Shown: positions 36,848-47,548 of the stretch, one piece after another
Numbering within the stretch: position 1 is the first letter of the stretch
Layout: each line of letters opens with the position of its first letter
NCBI GenBank assembly: GCA_004369085.1
Contig: ML210157.1
Span: forward strand, 129,057 to 193,056
Reading direction: 5' to 3'
Length of the DNA: 64,000 bases
Source: Coprinopsis marcescibilis
Taxonomy: Eukaryota > Basidiomycota > Agaricomycetes > Agaricales > Psathyrellaceae
Notes under the pieces: generated by a model
The model's input: only the letters and a program-made list of their open reading frames with translations
Databases searched by the model: none
Told to the model about the DNA's origin: nothing
Translations under genes and position numbers: made by a program

Positions 36848-39216
36848 AGTATCCGAACGTCTCTGGACACCCCATCTGTCATGTAGGGATGTTTGTTTTT
36901 CTGCTGTAACTTCGCGTTGACTTCACGGTTGAAGATGTAATATTATTCAATTCGAGCATCGAGATACATCCAAAGAGTCAGCCTTGCGGCATTCACTCTC
37001 ACTTCTAGTTCGTCCGAGGCATCCGGCATGAGATACTCATCTCGAAGACCATATATATCCGTCACAAGCAACATCACCACACGCTCCGACTTACTCGCAA
37101 TGGCTCGCATTCCATATCTCGTGCCATTAACCCGACGTCGATCGATATTGAATGCAGAATCATTGCGAACGCGGCAACCGTTTCCATCGGCTCTATTCTT
37201 CATAACCGCTTTTCTCAACGATTACTGTTCTCCACCGCAAATTTACATTGGCCGTATGAATATCGCACTAGAACGCTGATTGCTAATTTGGAGCATTGGT
37301 GTGCCACAAGTTCCTTAATCCGTGGATCTGTTTGTAGCCTTGGGATCTTAGTATCTAGGACTGTATACTTTTGGACGGATCGAACCCTATCGAACCTGAC
37401 TCGATGCATGCTGACTCGTGAGTAACCGAATTCGACTCAACCCGCAAATGAATTGAACTTCTGGGCTACATCTCTCCGCACCAGTTCTCATCCTCAACCA
37501 GATCCGTCCCTATTCGCACTAATAAGTGCTATGCTTCCCGAGACGACCGGATGTGTTGACGCTGGTCCCAGAAATCTAGATATTTTTTTGCCCAGGTCTG
37601 CATGTATCCGGCCCGGCGATTCACGAAGTGTTGTTTACTGCGCTCCTGTTTGGCAAGTAAACCGGCATGGAACAGCGTCCGCTTACCCTCTGTTGGAGAC
37701 TCCCTTGCGATAGCCCAGATTGTCATCAGGAACCAGTCCAACAGAAGATGTCATATATTTCGGCATGCAGAACTTTCTAAGGAATAAGAGGCATGCTTTG
37801 TTTCAGGGCCTTCTAAACACCGCCAGACTACGGTCTAAATGTTTCATGAAAACACTTCAGGCCAGTAGCAGGCAGTGTAGTCTCATGATGGACTATACAC
37901 TCTTCGCTGTGAGCTCAATCCTGTTTTCAAAGCCTCTCAACCCTTATCTCACCTTACCTGACTATATACTATTTAAGGACTGCTCACGGCAGATATCGCT
38001 GATCCCAGTGTAGATACCCAAAGATAAGACAAAGGGAACGCTGTCTGCAAACCAGATGTGTAACGCTATGGAGTATGTTACATGTACATGCCAGGAATTT
38101 GCGCCAGTTATCCGACCAATTCCCTTTGGTGACCCTCTTGAAATTTAACACTCCATCACTCGTAAAGAGCCCAGGTATAAGTGCGCATGGTATGATGCTT
38201 TATCGACGTGACCACGACCACTTACGTGAACTTCGTTTTAGACAGATGTAGATGTTCTCAACGGGCACAAACCCCAATCCGAGTCGGAAACCTCACTACC
38301 GCAATCCTAGGTTACTATTTGGCATCCTTCCGATCTTGCTACATCGGATTTCCCCAGAATAGTTAAAAGACCCCGAGATATAAGGAAATATCTCGAGCGG
38401 AACCCGCCTCCGTTAACGTTGGGATCATCACTGGAGAACTGAATTAGTCGTAGGTACTGACGGTCAGTGACTCCGCATGGCACCAGGGTGATGTCGCCTG
38501 ATGTCGCACACTTTTGCTCAGCGACAGGTACGGTGAACACGTTCGACATCGCATGTGATGACGAAGAGCGCAACAAAGAGTTGTGAACCAGAATACTGGT
38601 AAGAATCGTGTGCCCTCCCTGGCTCACCCGCCCCTGCTTATCCTGCTTGTTTTAACATGCAATATCGGCTCTCATTAGTGGCGAAGGCCGGCTCGTCAAT
38701 GCAATGTGTGTGACGTATTTAGCGATACGCGCTAACCATTTTCGGCCTGGATCGGCTCACGGGGCCTGACGCTGTACGCACCGTCTGATGCATTGACAGA
38801 GTCTGATGGCTTCAGGTGGGCTTTACGCTTTTGCGATCACACACATCGACAAACGCATCTGGATTCTGGTCACATTCGATAGCATACCGAAATTCTTCAA
38901 ATCTTGTCATCAAGCTCGGATTCCAGAGTTGTTATCTCAGATAACTTGTCACGAACTCCGGGCTCCGCCTTGTTGACTCCAAGCAATCCGGATGATTGTA
39001 TCAATCCAGGGTGTCCAAACCTTTAGCGCATTCGGATGTCCCCCCTTCTCAGGAGAAAAATCTGCTAGGAACAGTTTGGTCACCTCCTCTTCACGTGGAT
39101 TCCGAAGAAACAGATAAAATGGACAGCAAGATGTCCAGTAGATATCAGCTCTCCTCCCCGGTCTCTCATATCCTCTCTCCCGCTCGTACACTGTTGTATA
39201 GTATCGACTCACGACC
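36848..39216. other. Intergenic region, 2.4 kb, nothing recognised
   Basis: Frames are short and unsupported on both strands, and no family motif was found. It must contain the promoter of the UbiA gene. No repeats or RNA genes are seen. Confidence 0.45.
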
Positions 39217-40687
39217 ATGGGACGAAACACCAACGAAACCACCCGCCTCATTCCTAAAACCGACAGCCAAAATGCGGCCCCACCACTAAAGTTCCCCCTC
39301 GGTCTAGTGTCTGAGGGAGTGCGACCCTACCTTGAGCTTATCCGCTTGGAAAAGGTATGACTCTATTTATGGCTGGCTTATGCTCTATGCTCATGATGTG
39401 TCGTCCACACCAGCCTACAGGGACGATCTTGATGTTTTGGCCTTTTGGTGCGTCATCTCTCAGCGGCGGAGGGCAGGGATGTCGGCAGGGCTAATCTTGC
39501 TGCTATTTACAGCATGGGGCCTTACCATGGCGGCGTACACCAACCAACACCCTCTACAGCAATACGGGAAGGACATTATCAAGAGTTTTATCGCTGCCTT
39601 CCTCCTCCGTAGCTCGGCGTGCACCATCAACGATATCTTCGACCGGAAAATGGATGCTGGTGTTGGTACGTCCACCCTCCCTACGTTGCGAGCCAAGAGA
39701 TCGAGTGTATATTTATCCTCATGCAGAACGTTGCCGCACCCGCCCTCTGGCCAGTGGACGTGTCTCTGTCTTCGCCGCGGTCACCTATCTCTTCATCCAA
39801 TACGCCCTCGGTGTCATTTTCTTCCTTTGGACCGTTGACAACCAATTGGCGTTAGTTTTCCCCAATAATCCTAAAACACTAAATGCGAGTATACTGATGG
39901 CCGCCTGCTATTTTTAGCCTTCAAGTTGCCTTGTTCCAGCTTTTGCCTCTGTACGTTCACTTCGTGACGTGAATATACGTGAACTTATTTGTCTCTCAGC
40001 TTCGGAATTTACCCCCTCATGAAGCGCGTCACTTACTGGCCTCAAGCTTGGCTCGGGTTCGCAATGAACTTCGGCTTCATCACCGCTTGGGTTTCCACCA
40101 CTGGCTCACTCGACTTCAGAGTCCTAGGAGCCGCAATGACCGGCTGCTGGTGGTACGTAGTTTACTATAGCCTTGCCGGATCTGGAACGATCTAATCACA
40201 TTCAATTTACAGCTGGACTATGCTTTATGGTACTATCTTGCTCGCTTTAGCCCCTTCAAGCTCCTACAACTGACACTTTGTCTGATAGATACCATTTATG
40301 CTTGCCAGGATATGAAGGATGATGTTAAGATGGGTGTTCGTTCCACCGCCATCTTGTGGGGCTCTTGGATTCGCCCACTCCTAGTCTTGTGTGGCCTCGG
40401 CTTCATTTCGATGCTAGCGTTCGCTGGTTACATTAATCAACAAGGCCCCGCTTATTTCGTGATCGGTATCGGCGGAACCTTCCTGCATCTTCTCTGGCAA
40501 TACAACACTGTTGATCTTGGGGTCCCCAAGAGCTGCTGGGGTGAGTCTTACCAACTTCAGGCTGCCCCCGTTTTCTAACAATTTCGTAGACAACTTCAAC
40601 AGCAACGGCCACCTCGGCTGGATCCTTTGGGGAGGCGCATTCCTCGACTACTTGATCAAGACTGGTGTCGTCGTAATCAACCTCTAA
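39217..40687 (+). CDS. UbiA-family polyprenyltransferase (COQ2 or meroterpenoid type)
   Basis: The start at 39217 (MGRNTNETTRLIPKTD) leads into YLELIRLEK. After an intron (39355-39413) comes PTGTILMFWPF, and after a second (39448-39512) AWGLTMAAY. The first Asp-rich motif is NDIFDRKMDAGVE, joined across 39666-39726 to RCRTRPLASGRVSV. The second is YDTIYACQDMKDDVKMGVRS, spread over three exons. The C-terminus, GHLGWILWGGAFLDYLIKTG, ends at TAA 40685-40687. Eight to nine membrane helices are expected. UbiA enzymes attach a polyprenyl chain to an aromatic acceptor, using the two Asp-rich motifs to hold Mg-diphosphate. The N-terminus shows no clear mitochondrial targeting peptide, and the RLEKPTGTILMFWPF region resembles secondary-metabolite UbiA proteins as much as COQ2. 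Both assignments remain open. Confidence 0.88.
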
Positions 40688-41136
40688 ACAATCGAGGACA
40701 ATATACCTCGCACATCTCCCTATCCCCTATTTGTATGTAAATAAACCGCTCGCCCCATTGGCCGGTATTCATTGTTCTGTGTTCTATAATCATTGTTGTG
40801 TACCTTCATATAGATCGACTGTGTATGTAAAACTTTGCGTGTACAGGTCCAAATGTCATATCATCCTTTGCCGTATAATCCTCTAAGACAAGAATGGCTT
40901 TAAAAGTGCTTTCGGGGACTTCCACACCTGTGTGTGACCTTTTTTCCCTTAATGGCTCCCTTCATCCACATCCATCTACACAGTGGTGTCTGCCATCAAC
41001 GACAGAATATTATCCTGGGGTCGCAGACATAATATAAGTATATTGGCAGGGCCCAAAAAGTCCTTCAAGCTACATAATGGTAGTTTCTAGTAAGTAAGGA
41101 GCGTATCGTTCAATGGAAGGCATTGAAAAAAGTAAA
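40688..41136. other. 3' intergenic region
   Basis: This is the 3' flank of the UbiA gene and the downstream flank of the tRNA. The A-run at about 41125-41130 is a T-run on the minus strand and can serve as the Pol III terminator of the tRNA. Nothing else is seen. Confidence 0.55.
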
Positions 41137-41208
41137 TGGACACTGTGGGATTTGAACCCACGACCTCACGCATGCGAAGCGTGCGCGCTACCCCTGTGCC
41201 AAGCGCCC
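41137..41208 (-). tRNA. tRNA-Ala(CGC): tRNA-Ala with anticodon CGC
   Basis: On the minus strand 72 bases fold into a tRNA. The 7-bp acceptor stem (GGGCGCT with AGTGTCC) includes two G-U pairs. The anticodon stem CACGC/GCGTG is perfect around loop TTCGCAT, which gives anticodon CGC (codon GCG, Ala). The T stem GTGGG/CCCAC encloses TTCAAAT. The A box (TGGCACAGGGG) and B box (GGTTCAAATCC) are good Pol III promoter matches. A T6 run follows about 6 bases downstream. The D stem GCAC/GCGC has one A-C mismatch. No intron is present. Confidence 0.9.
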
Positions 41209-42366
41209 GATAAAAGATTTGTCTCATATGGCGACCACTAAGCAGCCGCTGCGACGGTCTGAAGATCGTGGCGTTGGGGGGAAACCTGCGCGCATCCTTA
41301 GAGACAGGGATTACCTCAAAAATGCGGTTAAGCAAACTCTTGGGCATCACTTTGGCCTTGTTACTATTAGGCCTCCTGCAATTCAATGCCCACACCCCCT
41401 GCCTGTCAAGTCGACTCCAAATTTTATGCAGCCAATCGGGGGGCCGGGGCTCTGTCGAAGTCAATTCGCTCTGTCAGCCCGCAAAGGAGGTCGCCACTGG
41501 CATTGTCAACGCATCGAGCCTGTTCTTCCGCTTGCAAGCTTGGTCATGGGAGTGTCAGCTCATGATCAGGTGCAGTAAGTGAAATCGCCGGCGGTAGATA
41601 CATTTCACGGGATACAACCTCGGTCTCTGGCTTGAGACCGAGTAATGTTGAGTGCCTGCTAATAACATAGCTTGCCAACATTTCCTAGTTTCGCGGCGTT
41701 AAGAGCAACAAGTTACTCTGCCAACTTATGACCTCGAACACTATCACCTGGCCGACGACCCAAAAAGGCCACTTGGTCAGAGGACGGACGCCAGCAAACA
41801 AAATATCCTCACGCCGGGGTACACAATACACAAAACACAAAACAACCTGGGATCCCAGAAATTCGAACCCTCCACGACTGATCGTCTCAAGGTCCACGGG
41901 ATCCCAGTGTCAAACGAGCTTGTCATCCCAGTGTATCCTGTGAGAAGCGGCAAGGGCGTGTAGAATGACAGAGAAGGCGATGTAACGCCTCTGTCACCGC
42001 GGCTGGAAAAACAGGACAGGTTGGTTAGATCAGATCACCATGATCGCATTCTGTGCAATATGGCCCATCTACTTTTCCGACACCGCGATTGAGGGCTTCT
42101 GGAAAGCGAATGGCGACCAGCTGCAATGTCGGGGAAGCAATTTGGGATCGTGATTTCGAAGCCCACTGGCACAAATGTGCACCTCTTTGCGCCCACAAGT
42201 GATTGAACATGCCCAAAACGGGACTCATGCCCGAAACAAAGATATTTCAGTTCCATCAAAAGAGTCGTCATATTCGTCATAAGTTGCATCCAAAAGTAAG
42301 CAAAAAAAGAAAAAGAAAACATGCACAGATATATCTCCAGGGTGCGTTCATATAAACAAGCGGAGC
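41209..42366. other. Intergenic region, 1.2 kb, with one weak small-secreted-protein candidate
   Basis: A plus-strand frame at 41322-41582 would encode MRLSKLLGITLALLLLGLLQ followed by a Cys-containing 66-residue tail, which looks like a signal peptide on a small protein. It overlaps another open frame and has no homologue I recognise, so it is not annotated as a gene. The rest shows nothing. Confidence 0.3.
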
Positions 42367-45300
42367 TCAACCAGTCTTCGTCCTCGTCCTCGTCGCTCTG
42401 GTAATACGTGCGCGAACTGGGCCCGCAACGACATCAGCCTCAGCTTTGATCACAGTCTTCGACGTAGTCGCTACTGTCCTTCCTTTCGCTCTCGATACCT
42501 TCAACCTGACCATCCCATCCTCTCCGGAGTTGACACTGCTGGGTCCCGAGCTGGAACCTTCCCCCGGGGTGTTCTCTTTGTCACCGCCTTCGATTGCAGC
42601 GGGCGCAGTTGCTGGCGTCTTTCTCCCTGCCCTGGCTTTTCCCGGCGCCGGCGTCTTCAATCCACTTGTGGCAGCCCTCCTACGCGCAGGCTTGACGGGA
42701 GCTGGGACTGGTGCTGTTGGTGGTTCTTCCTCTTCGATCTCCTCCTCAGCTATATCCTGCTTCTTCCCCTTTGCCTTCGAGCTTGACCCTGCCTTCTTCG
42801 CCTTAGCTTTTCTATCAGCCAGGATTGAGTCTAGAGGATCGTCCTCCAAAGCTTCTTCATTGACGGGAGCCTTGACAGTTCGTTTCCTTGTAGTAGCCAC
42901 CTTGATAGTGCGAGTCTTGGCAGCCGGCTCAACGTCAGATTGCTCAGATGTCGATTGTTGTGCTGTAGGGATCCTACGAGCAGATCGCTTCACAGGACCG
43001 GCGGCAGGCTCGTCCTCCAATTTCGGATCCTCCACAGTTTCCTTCTTGACAGCCGCAGGCTTGCTACGCCCGCGTCGAGCTGCCACCGGCATTTCACCAG
43101 CATCAGCAGGAACAGTCTCGGCTGCGGCTTTCCGTCCCCGACGTGCAGGTGCAGGGTCGGATTCTTCTGATTCCGCTTCGACAGCAGGCACCTTCTTCGT
43201 AGCTCGTTTGGCGACAGTGGCAGTGGTCTTGGATTTCTCTCCAGTGCGCGTACTTGGTGCGGGGATGGAAGGTGGTAGTGGTGCCCGTTCTTCTGTCTGA
43301 TCATCCTCAGTTGCAGGCTGCGGAGACCTTGGCCGCGGAGAACGTCGTCGTGGTTGTGTTGAACCTTCGCCCTGCATTGTTTTAAGCTTAGGTTCTTACT
43401 CAACACTTCATCGAATGATAAACATACCGCTGGTGTCTCCGCTGTCAGTAAGCTTGATTCGCTAGTAGCTGTGACTTTCTTGGGACGGAGAAGCCTCGAA
43501 CGTCCCCGAGCAGCGGCAGCTTTAGCTGGCTTATGAGCAGGCTCAGTAACTTCCTCGTCCACTTGCATAGGCTCGATGATGACAGGAATGGCGGCTTCGA
43601 CTGGGGGAAGACCAAGACTCTTCCTGATGGCAGCGTGCTCCTTCTTTCCAGCGGGGGTGAGCAAAGAAAATGTCGTTGACTTAGAGCTGGCTTTGGGCTG
43701 GTAGTCTTCTTCCATTTGTTCTGATTCCTCGTGCTCTTGACTTTCGGCTTGTACTGGATGGAGAGCCAATTCGAGTTTCTTCACAGGTGTGACGAGAAGA
43801 GGGTCGTCGAGCGACATGGGTTCCTGGCGATGGACTGGCGTAGCGGGGAAGAGCCGTGTAGGTGTGGCCTCAATTCCCATACCCTCTGGAGCGAGGCTTC
43901 TGCGACTTTTCATTGTTTCGACGGTCTCCTTCATTTTATCCAACAAGCTGCGTGTGTCCGGGCCGTCGTTGTCTGCACTCGTCCGTCTAGTCTGTGCAAC
44001 ATCTTTGGTAGGTGATGCATTGAAAGTGATACTGGGTTTAATAGGGGTGACCACTGGGATGGAGGTAGAAGGTTTCGGCTTAGTCGGCGACATTCCTGGA
44101 ACACCCCCGAGGAAGAAATTATCGGGTTCTCGAAGCGCACTTCTTCGTCGTTCCTGAATCGCCTTTCTTTCCTCTTCGGACAGCTGTGGTCGGCGAGGTG
44201 TTGCTGATCCACTTGGTTGAGGTTGAGACCGTTTGTCGGAATCGTCCTTGTTGACAACGAGATCCTTGACACGCCATGGCTCTTCGACTGGAACCCGTCT
44301 TGGTCCGCCACCCAGAGATAGACGGTTAGGCGCAGGGCTGGATCTGTCGCCGTGCTTGAATTGAGGAGTGAAGAAAGAGCCTAGCGTCCTTCGAGCTGGA
44401 GTCTGGGTAGGCATCGTTGGCAATGGTGCTGGACCATCATCAAAGCGTTCTTCGTCTTCGTCTTCGTCATCATATTTATCTTCCTCTTGGCCATTGTCCT
44501 GTTGTCCGTTATCATCAACGCCTTCTTCTTCAGGATCATTATCATCCTAGGATCGGACGTCAGCTCATGCTCGAGACTATCAGGACCGTGCTTATTACCT
44601 GAGCTGTGTTGCTACCACTGCCAAATGGCCATATGCGCCCCAGGCTCTTTCTCCATGTTGGTGGCTGTTTTTGATCATGGGGTTCCTCCTCTTTCACCTC
44701 CATCTCCATCTCCACGTCTTCGTCGTCATATCTCAGGTTCATACCCGGTGGACCGTCATCATCATTTGCCTCGACGTCATCTTCATCCTCTCCTAATACA
44801 CTTTCGAGAACCTCCATCTCTTCCTCCTCCTCTTCAGCTCGGATCACAGCACGCTGTGCACTACGAATAAGGACGGCTTGGTGTAAGGTATGGCGCTTCA
44901 TAGATTTACGTCGAGGAGGGGTCTTGGGAGGATAGTTGGGAAGTGGTTTTTGGACCAGTAATTGGGGCGCCTCCACTTGCTCCAGAATGATGAGATCCTT
45001 CTCTTCCTGAACCACTCGGGGATGGTCCCCATCCACGAGAACGATGTCATCCTCTTCTTCTGGTTCTGGCGCGGCATTGGTTGGCGGTCGTGAAAGCAGC
45101 GAGGGTTTGGTCGGACTCTTGAATTGATTCTTAAGCGGACTTTGGAGAACTCTGAGGTTCTCTCTTGGATCGTGGGATGGCCTAGGCGAGAAGACTTGGG
45201 CTGACTGGATCATTGAAAGACGGAGTTTTCTGTTTTTCGCTAACGAATGACCGTTTAGTCCCGACATGAACCTTGATAAGCATTCAACGGTACTCACGAG

Positions 45301-45855
45301 ATGGTGCAGCGAAAAGTGTGGCCCTCATATCCTTTGGCGGGTAGGTAAACCGGAAACGCTTTCCATGGATCTCTATCTCAGAGTTGTTCGTCAACGGTAT
45401 CATGCTAGGCACTCCAGCACTGGTGGCGTTTGGATAAACCTGGCATCCGTCGACAATTAAGCCAGACTCGCCCAAAATTGCAAGAAAAGCCTGCAAGAAC
45501 CGGATGGCCACATAGTCAAAACCAGCGAATCGTCGGAGTTTCAAGTTTTACTTACCTTTCTCTCCTCGAACACTATCTTACATTGCACCAAAGCAATATC
45601 TGAGTAATATAATCGAACGCTACAACTTGGATCTCGTCCAAAAGTGAGCTCTTCAGAGTCGATCCCAAAAGACGTTACAACAGCCTGGTCTTGTCGTTTC
45701 AGAAGGCTCAGCGTCCCGTATTTGCCTACTTGGCTAAAGCCAGTAGTGTCCATTGTCGGTATCTGGAGGGTGTCGGCTCCCGTCGATGGTGGTGAAGAAG
45801 TGAGTTCGGTTGCACAACCACCCCAAAACAGGACGCGCCTGTCACCAACACTCAC
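42367..45855 (-). CDS. Large FHA-domain nuclear protein (Ki-67-like architecture)
   Basis: The start is 45855, or the in-frame MDTTGFSQ at 45753. Residues about 45-150 form an FHA domain: KYGTLSLLKR, LTFGRDPSCSVRLYYSDIALVQCKI, then NSEIEIHGKRFRFTYPP. FHA domains bind phosphothreonine. The remaining thousand or so residues are disordered, with many SP/TP sites, acidic runs (EEEDDIVLVDGD, EEEEEEMEVLESVL), TPTRLFPATPV, SLLDKMKETVETMKSRRS, and a Lys/Arg/Ala/Pro-rich chromatin-protein-like tail ending RITRATRTRTKTG. Four or so introns are needed. An N-terminal FHA plus a long, basic, SP/TP-rich tail recalls Ki-67-type perichromosomal proteins. A chromatin or cell-cycle role is inference. Confidence 0.8.
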
Positions 45856-46183
45856 GTGATAGACGCGACGTTCTCACGGGCGGCTGACAGTAACGGGGCA
45901 CCGCCACATGTCGTCCGCTAAGACCAGGAATTTGGAAACAGAACCGCTACGTTTCCATTTCGCTGTTGTACAAGCATCTCGTATCTAACAGTCCCTGCAT
46001 TTCAAGCTCGGCGCGTTTCATTTAATCTCAATGTGTTCAATGAATCCTCATGTTGAAGACTATCCCGAATTGACTCGAAGAATCACCTACTTACTCGTAT
46101 CGCCATACGCACCAGACCGACGGCCCAGATTTGAGGGTGTGTACACCGAAGGGGATGCTACAGTATGTACAACTCATAACCGG
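45856..46183. other. Short intergenic region between two minus-strand genes
   Basis: This contains the promoter of the FHA gene and the 3' end of the WW gene. No TATA box or other feature is evident. Confidence 0.5.
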
Positions 46184-47136
46184 TCATGATCGGAGCCATG
46201 CAGTCTTTGCCAATTTCTTTTGCTTTTTCTGCTCTTTAAACCGATCCTAATAGAACATAATCAGAACATAGTTCAATCAACCAGTGTATGCATGAAATTC
46301 ACTCACCAGGTCCTTCTTGGAAGGCCGTTTGCGCTTATTGCCCTGGTCGTCCCCATCTATACTGCCACCCTGTTCTGCAAGTTGGTTCTGCCACGCATCC
46401 ACATCAAAGTAAAACTCGCTCATCCTCTTCGCTCTCTCAAACTCTGAGAGATGTGAGGGATCCCTTGCATCGCGTTTGGCAAAGGCCCCAGTATGTCGAT
46501 TGAATTTCGCACTGAATAGTGGGATGCCTGGTGAGGCAAAGATCAATCCACCGTTCCGAGACCTGACAGAATCGTCGTACCGTTAGCATCGGTCGGCACC
46601 CCTGAAGGACCACTGAGAAGAGTGGGATCAAGATGCGCGAGAGCAGGGTCAATGCCCTGAGCCAATGCTGCCTCTTGCAGAGCGGCATAGTGTGACTTTG
46701 ACGTGGACGCCGTTCTAGAAGCTTCCTCTTCACCCTTCGCCAATTCTGCCTCCTGTCCTACAGCATTGGATGGTCCGGCCTCATTTCCGGATCCAGACGC
46801 AATAGCCTCAGATGATGACGGCTCCATTGGATTCACCCATGTCGTTTCTTGCGTTATGCTGTTGTAGAAATAATAGGCATTGTGTTGTGGGGAGAAAATG
46901 GCTTGCCAACCATGCGATGGACCTGCGTTCTCCTTCACCTCGCCCTCCGCAGCGCCTTTGTTCGATTCTGAGGGGTCACCCTCAGACCCTTCAGGAGTCT
47001 CGCTGCTCCCAGATTTCAACAATGCGGAGTCGTTGTTCGTTTCTGCCGGTGGGGACTGAGATCGATGTTCTTCCGTTTCTGCCTTTGACAGTGTGCTCTC
47101 TACAGATAAGGTGGTGGGTTTCTTTAACTCCGACAT
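46184..47136 (-). CDS. WW-domain protein with conserved fungal C-terminal motif
   Basis: The start is ATG 47136-47134 (MSELKKPTTLSVES). After a Ser/Glu-rich leader comes one WW domain, GWQAIFSPQHNAYYFYNSITQETTWVNP, with both Trp and the Tyr-Tyr core; WW domains bind Pro-rich peptides. A short intron (about 46532-46578) joins PTDAN to GIPLFSAKFNRHTGAF, followed by the conserved DPSHLSEFERAKRMSEFYFD motif and KRKRPSKKDL. The last exon, DRFKEQKKQKKLAKTAWLRS, ends at stop 46184-46186. The C-terminal motif is shared by fungal WW proteins of unknown function, possibly in RNA processing. Its ligand is not known. Confidence 0.85.
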
Positions 47137-47548
47137 TCCTAAATGATAGGATGAAGAAAGGAGGAAATGGGGTACGCAATGGTGGTCGACGTAGAAATGA
47201 CTTTGCTCGACCGCGGGGGAGCCTGCAAATGGAATATTTGATTGTATCACTGATGTATTCCCACAACATGTACGGCACAGTTCGGCATCGTCTACGCGAA
47301 ACTTGGCCGACGCTCAGGTTTGCTCCGAACCTAGCGATACAAGACCACAGCTCAGTTTCGACGTACTGAAGAGCTATATATCTCCACAATATTCCTGATG
47401 CTCGCTAACTTCGCCTTCAGCGTCGACTTCAGCGTTGATTATTCCGACAAACTCCATGTTTCAAGCCGAAGTTTGATTTCCGTCAAGCAAGATTGTGTAC
47501 AGTAAGTATTCACAACAGCACGAGACCTCATAGCAAGTATCAAATTTC
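47137..47548. other. Intergenic region between WW gene and pyranose dehydrogenase copy 1
   Basis: This holds the promoter of the WW gene and the 3' flank of the dehydrogenase. No other feature is recognised. Confidence 0.5.

Noticed and set aside
41855..41905. Minus-strand GGTTCGAATTTC stretch resembling a tRNA B box between GGGATCCC repeats
   Set aside because: No consistent acceptor, D or anticodon stem could be folded around it; probably chance or a very decayed tRNA-derived sequence.
42446..43300. 284-codon plus-strand open frame
   Set aside because: It is the antisense shadow of the low-complexity tail of the FHA gene; the minus-strand reading gives a coherent basic nuclear tail.
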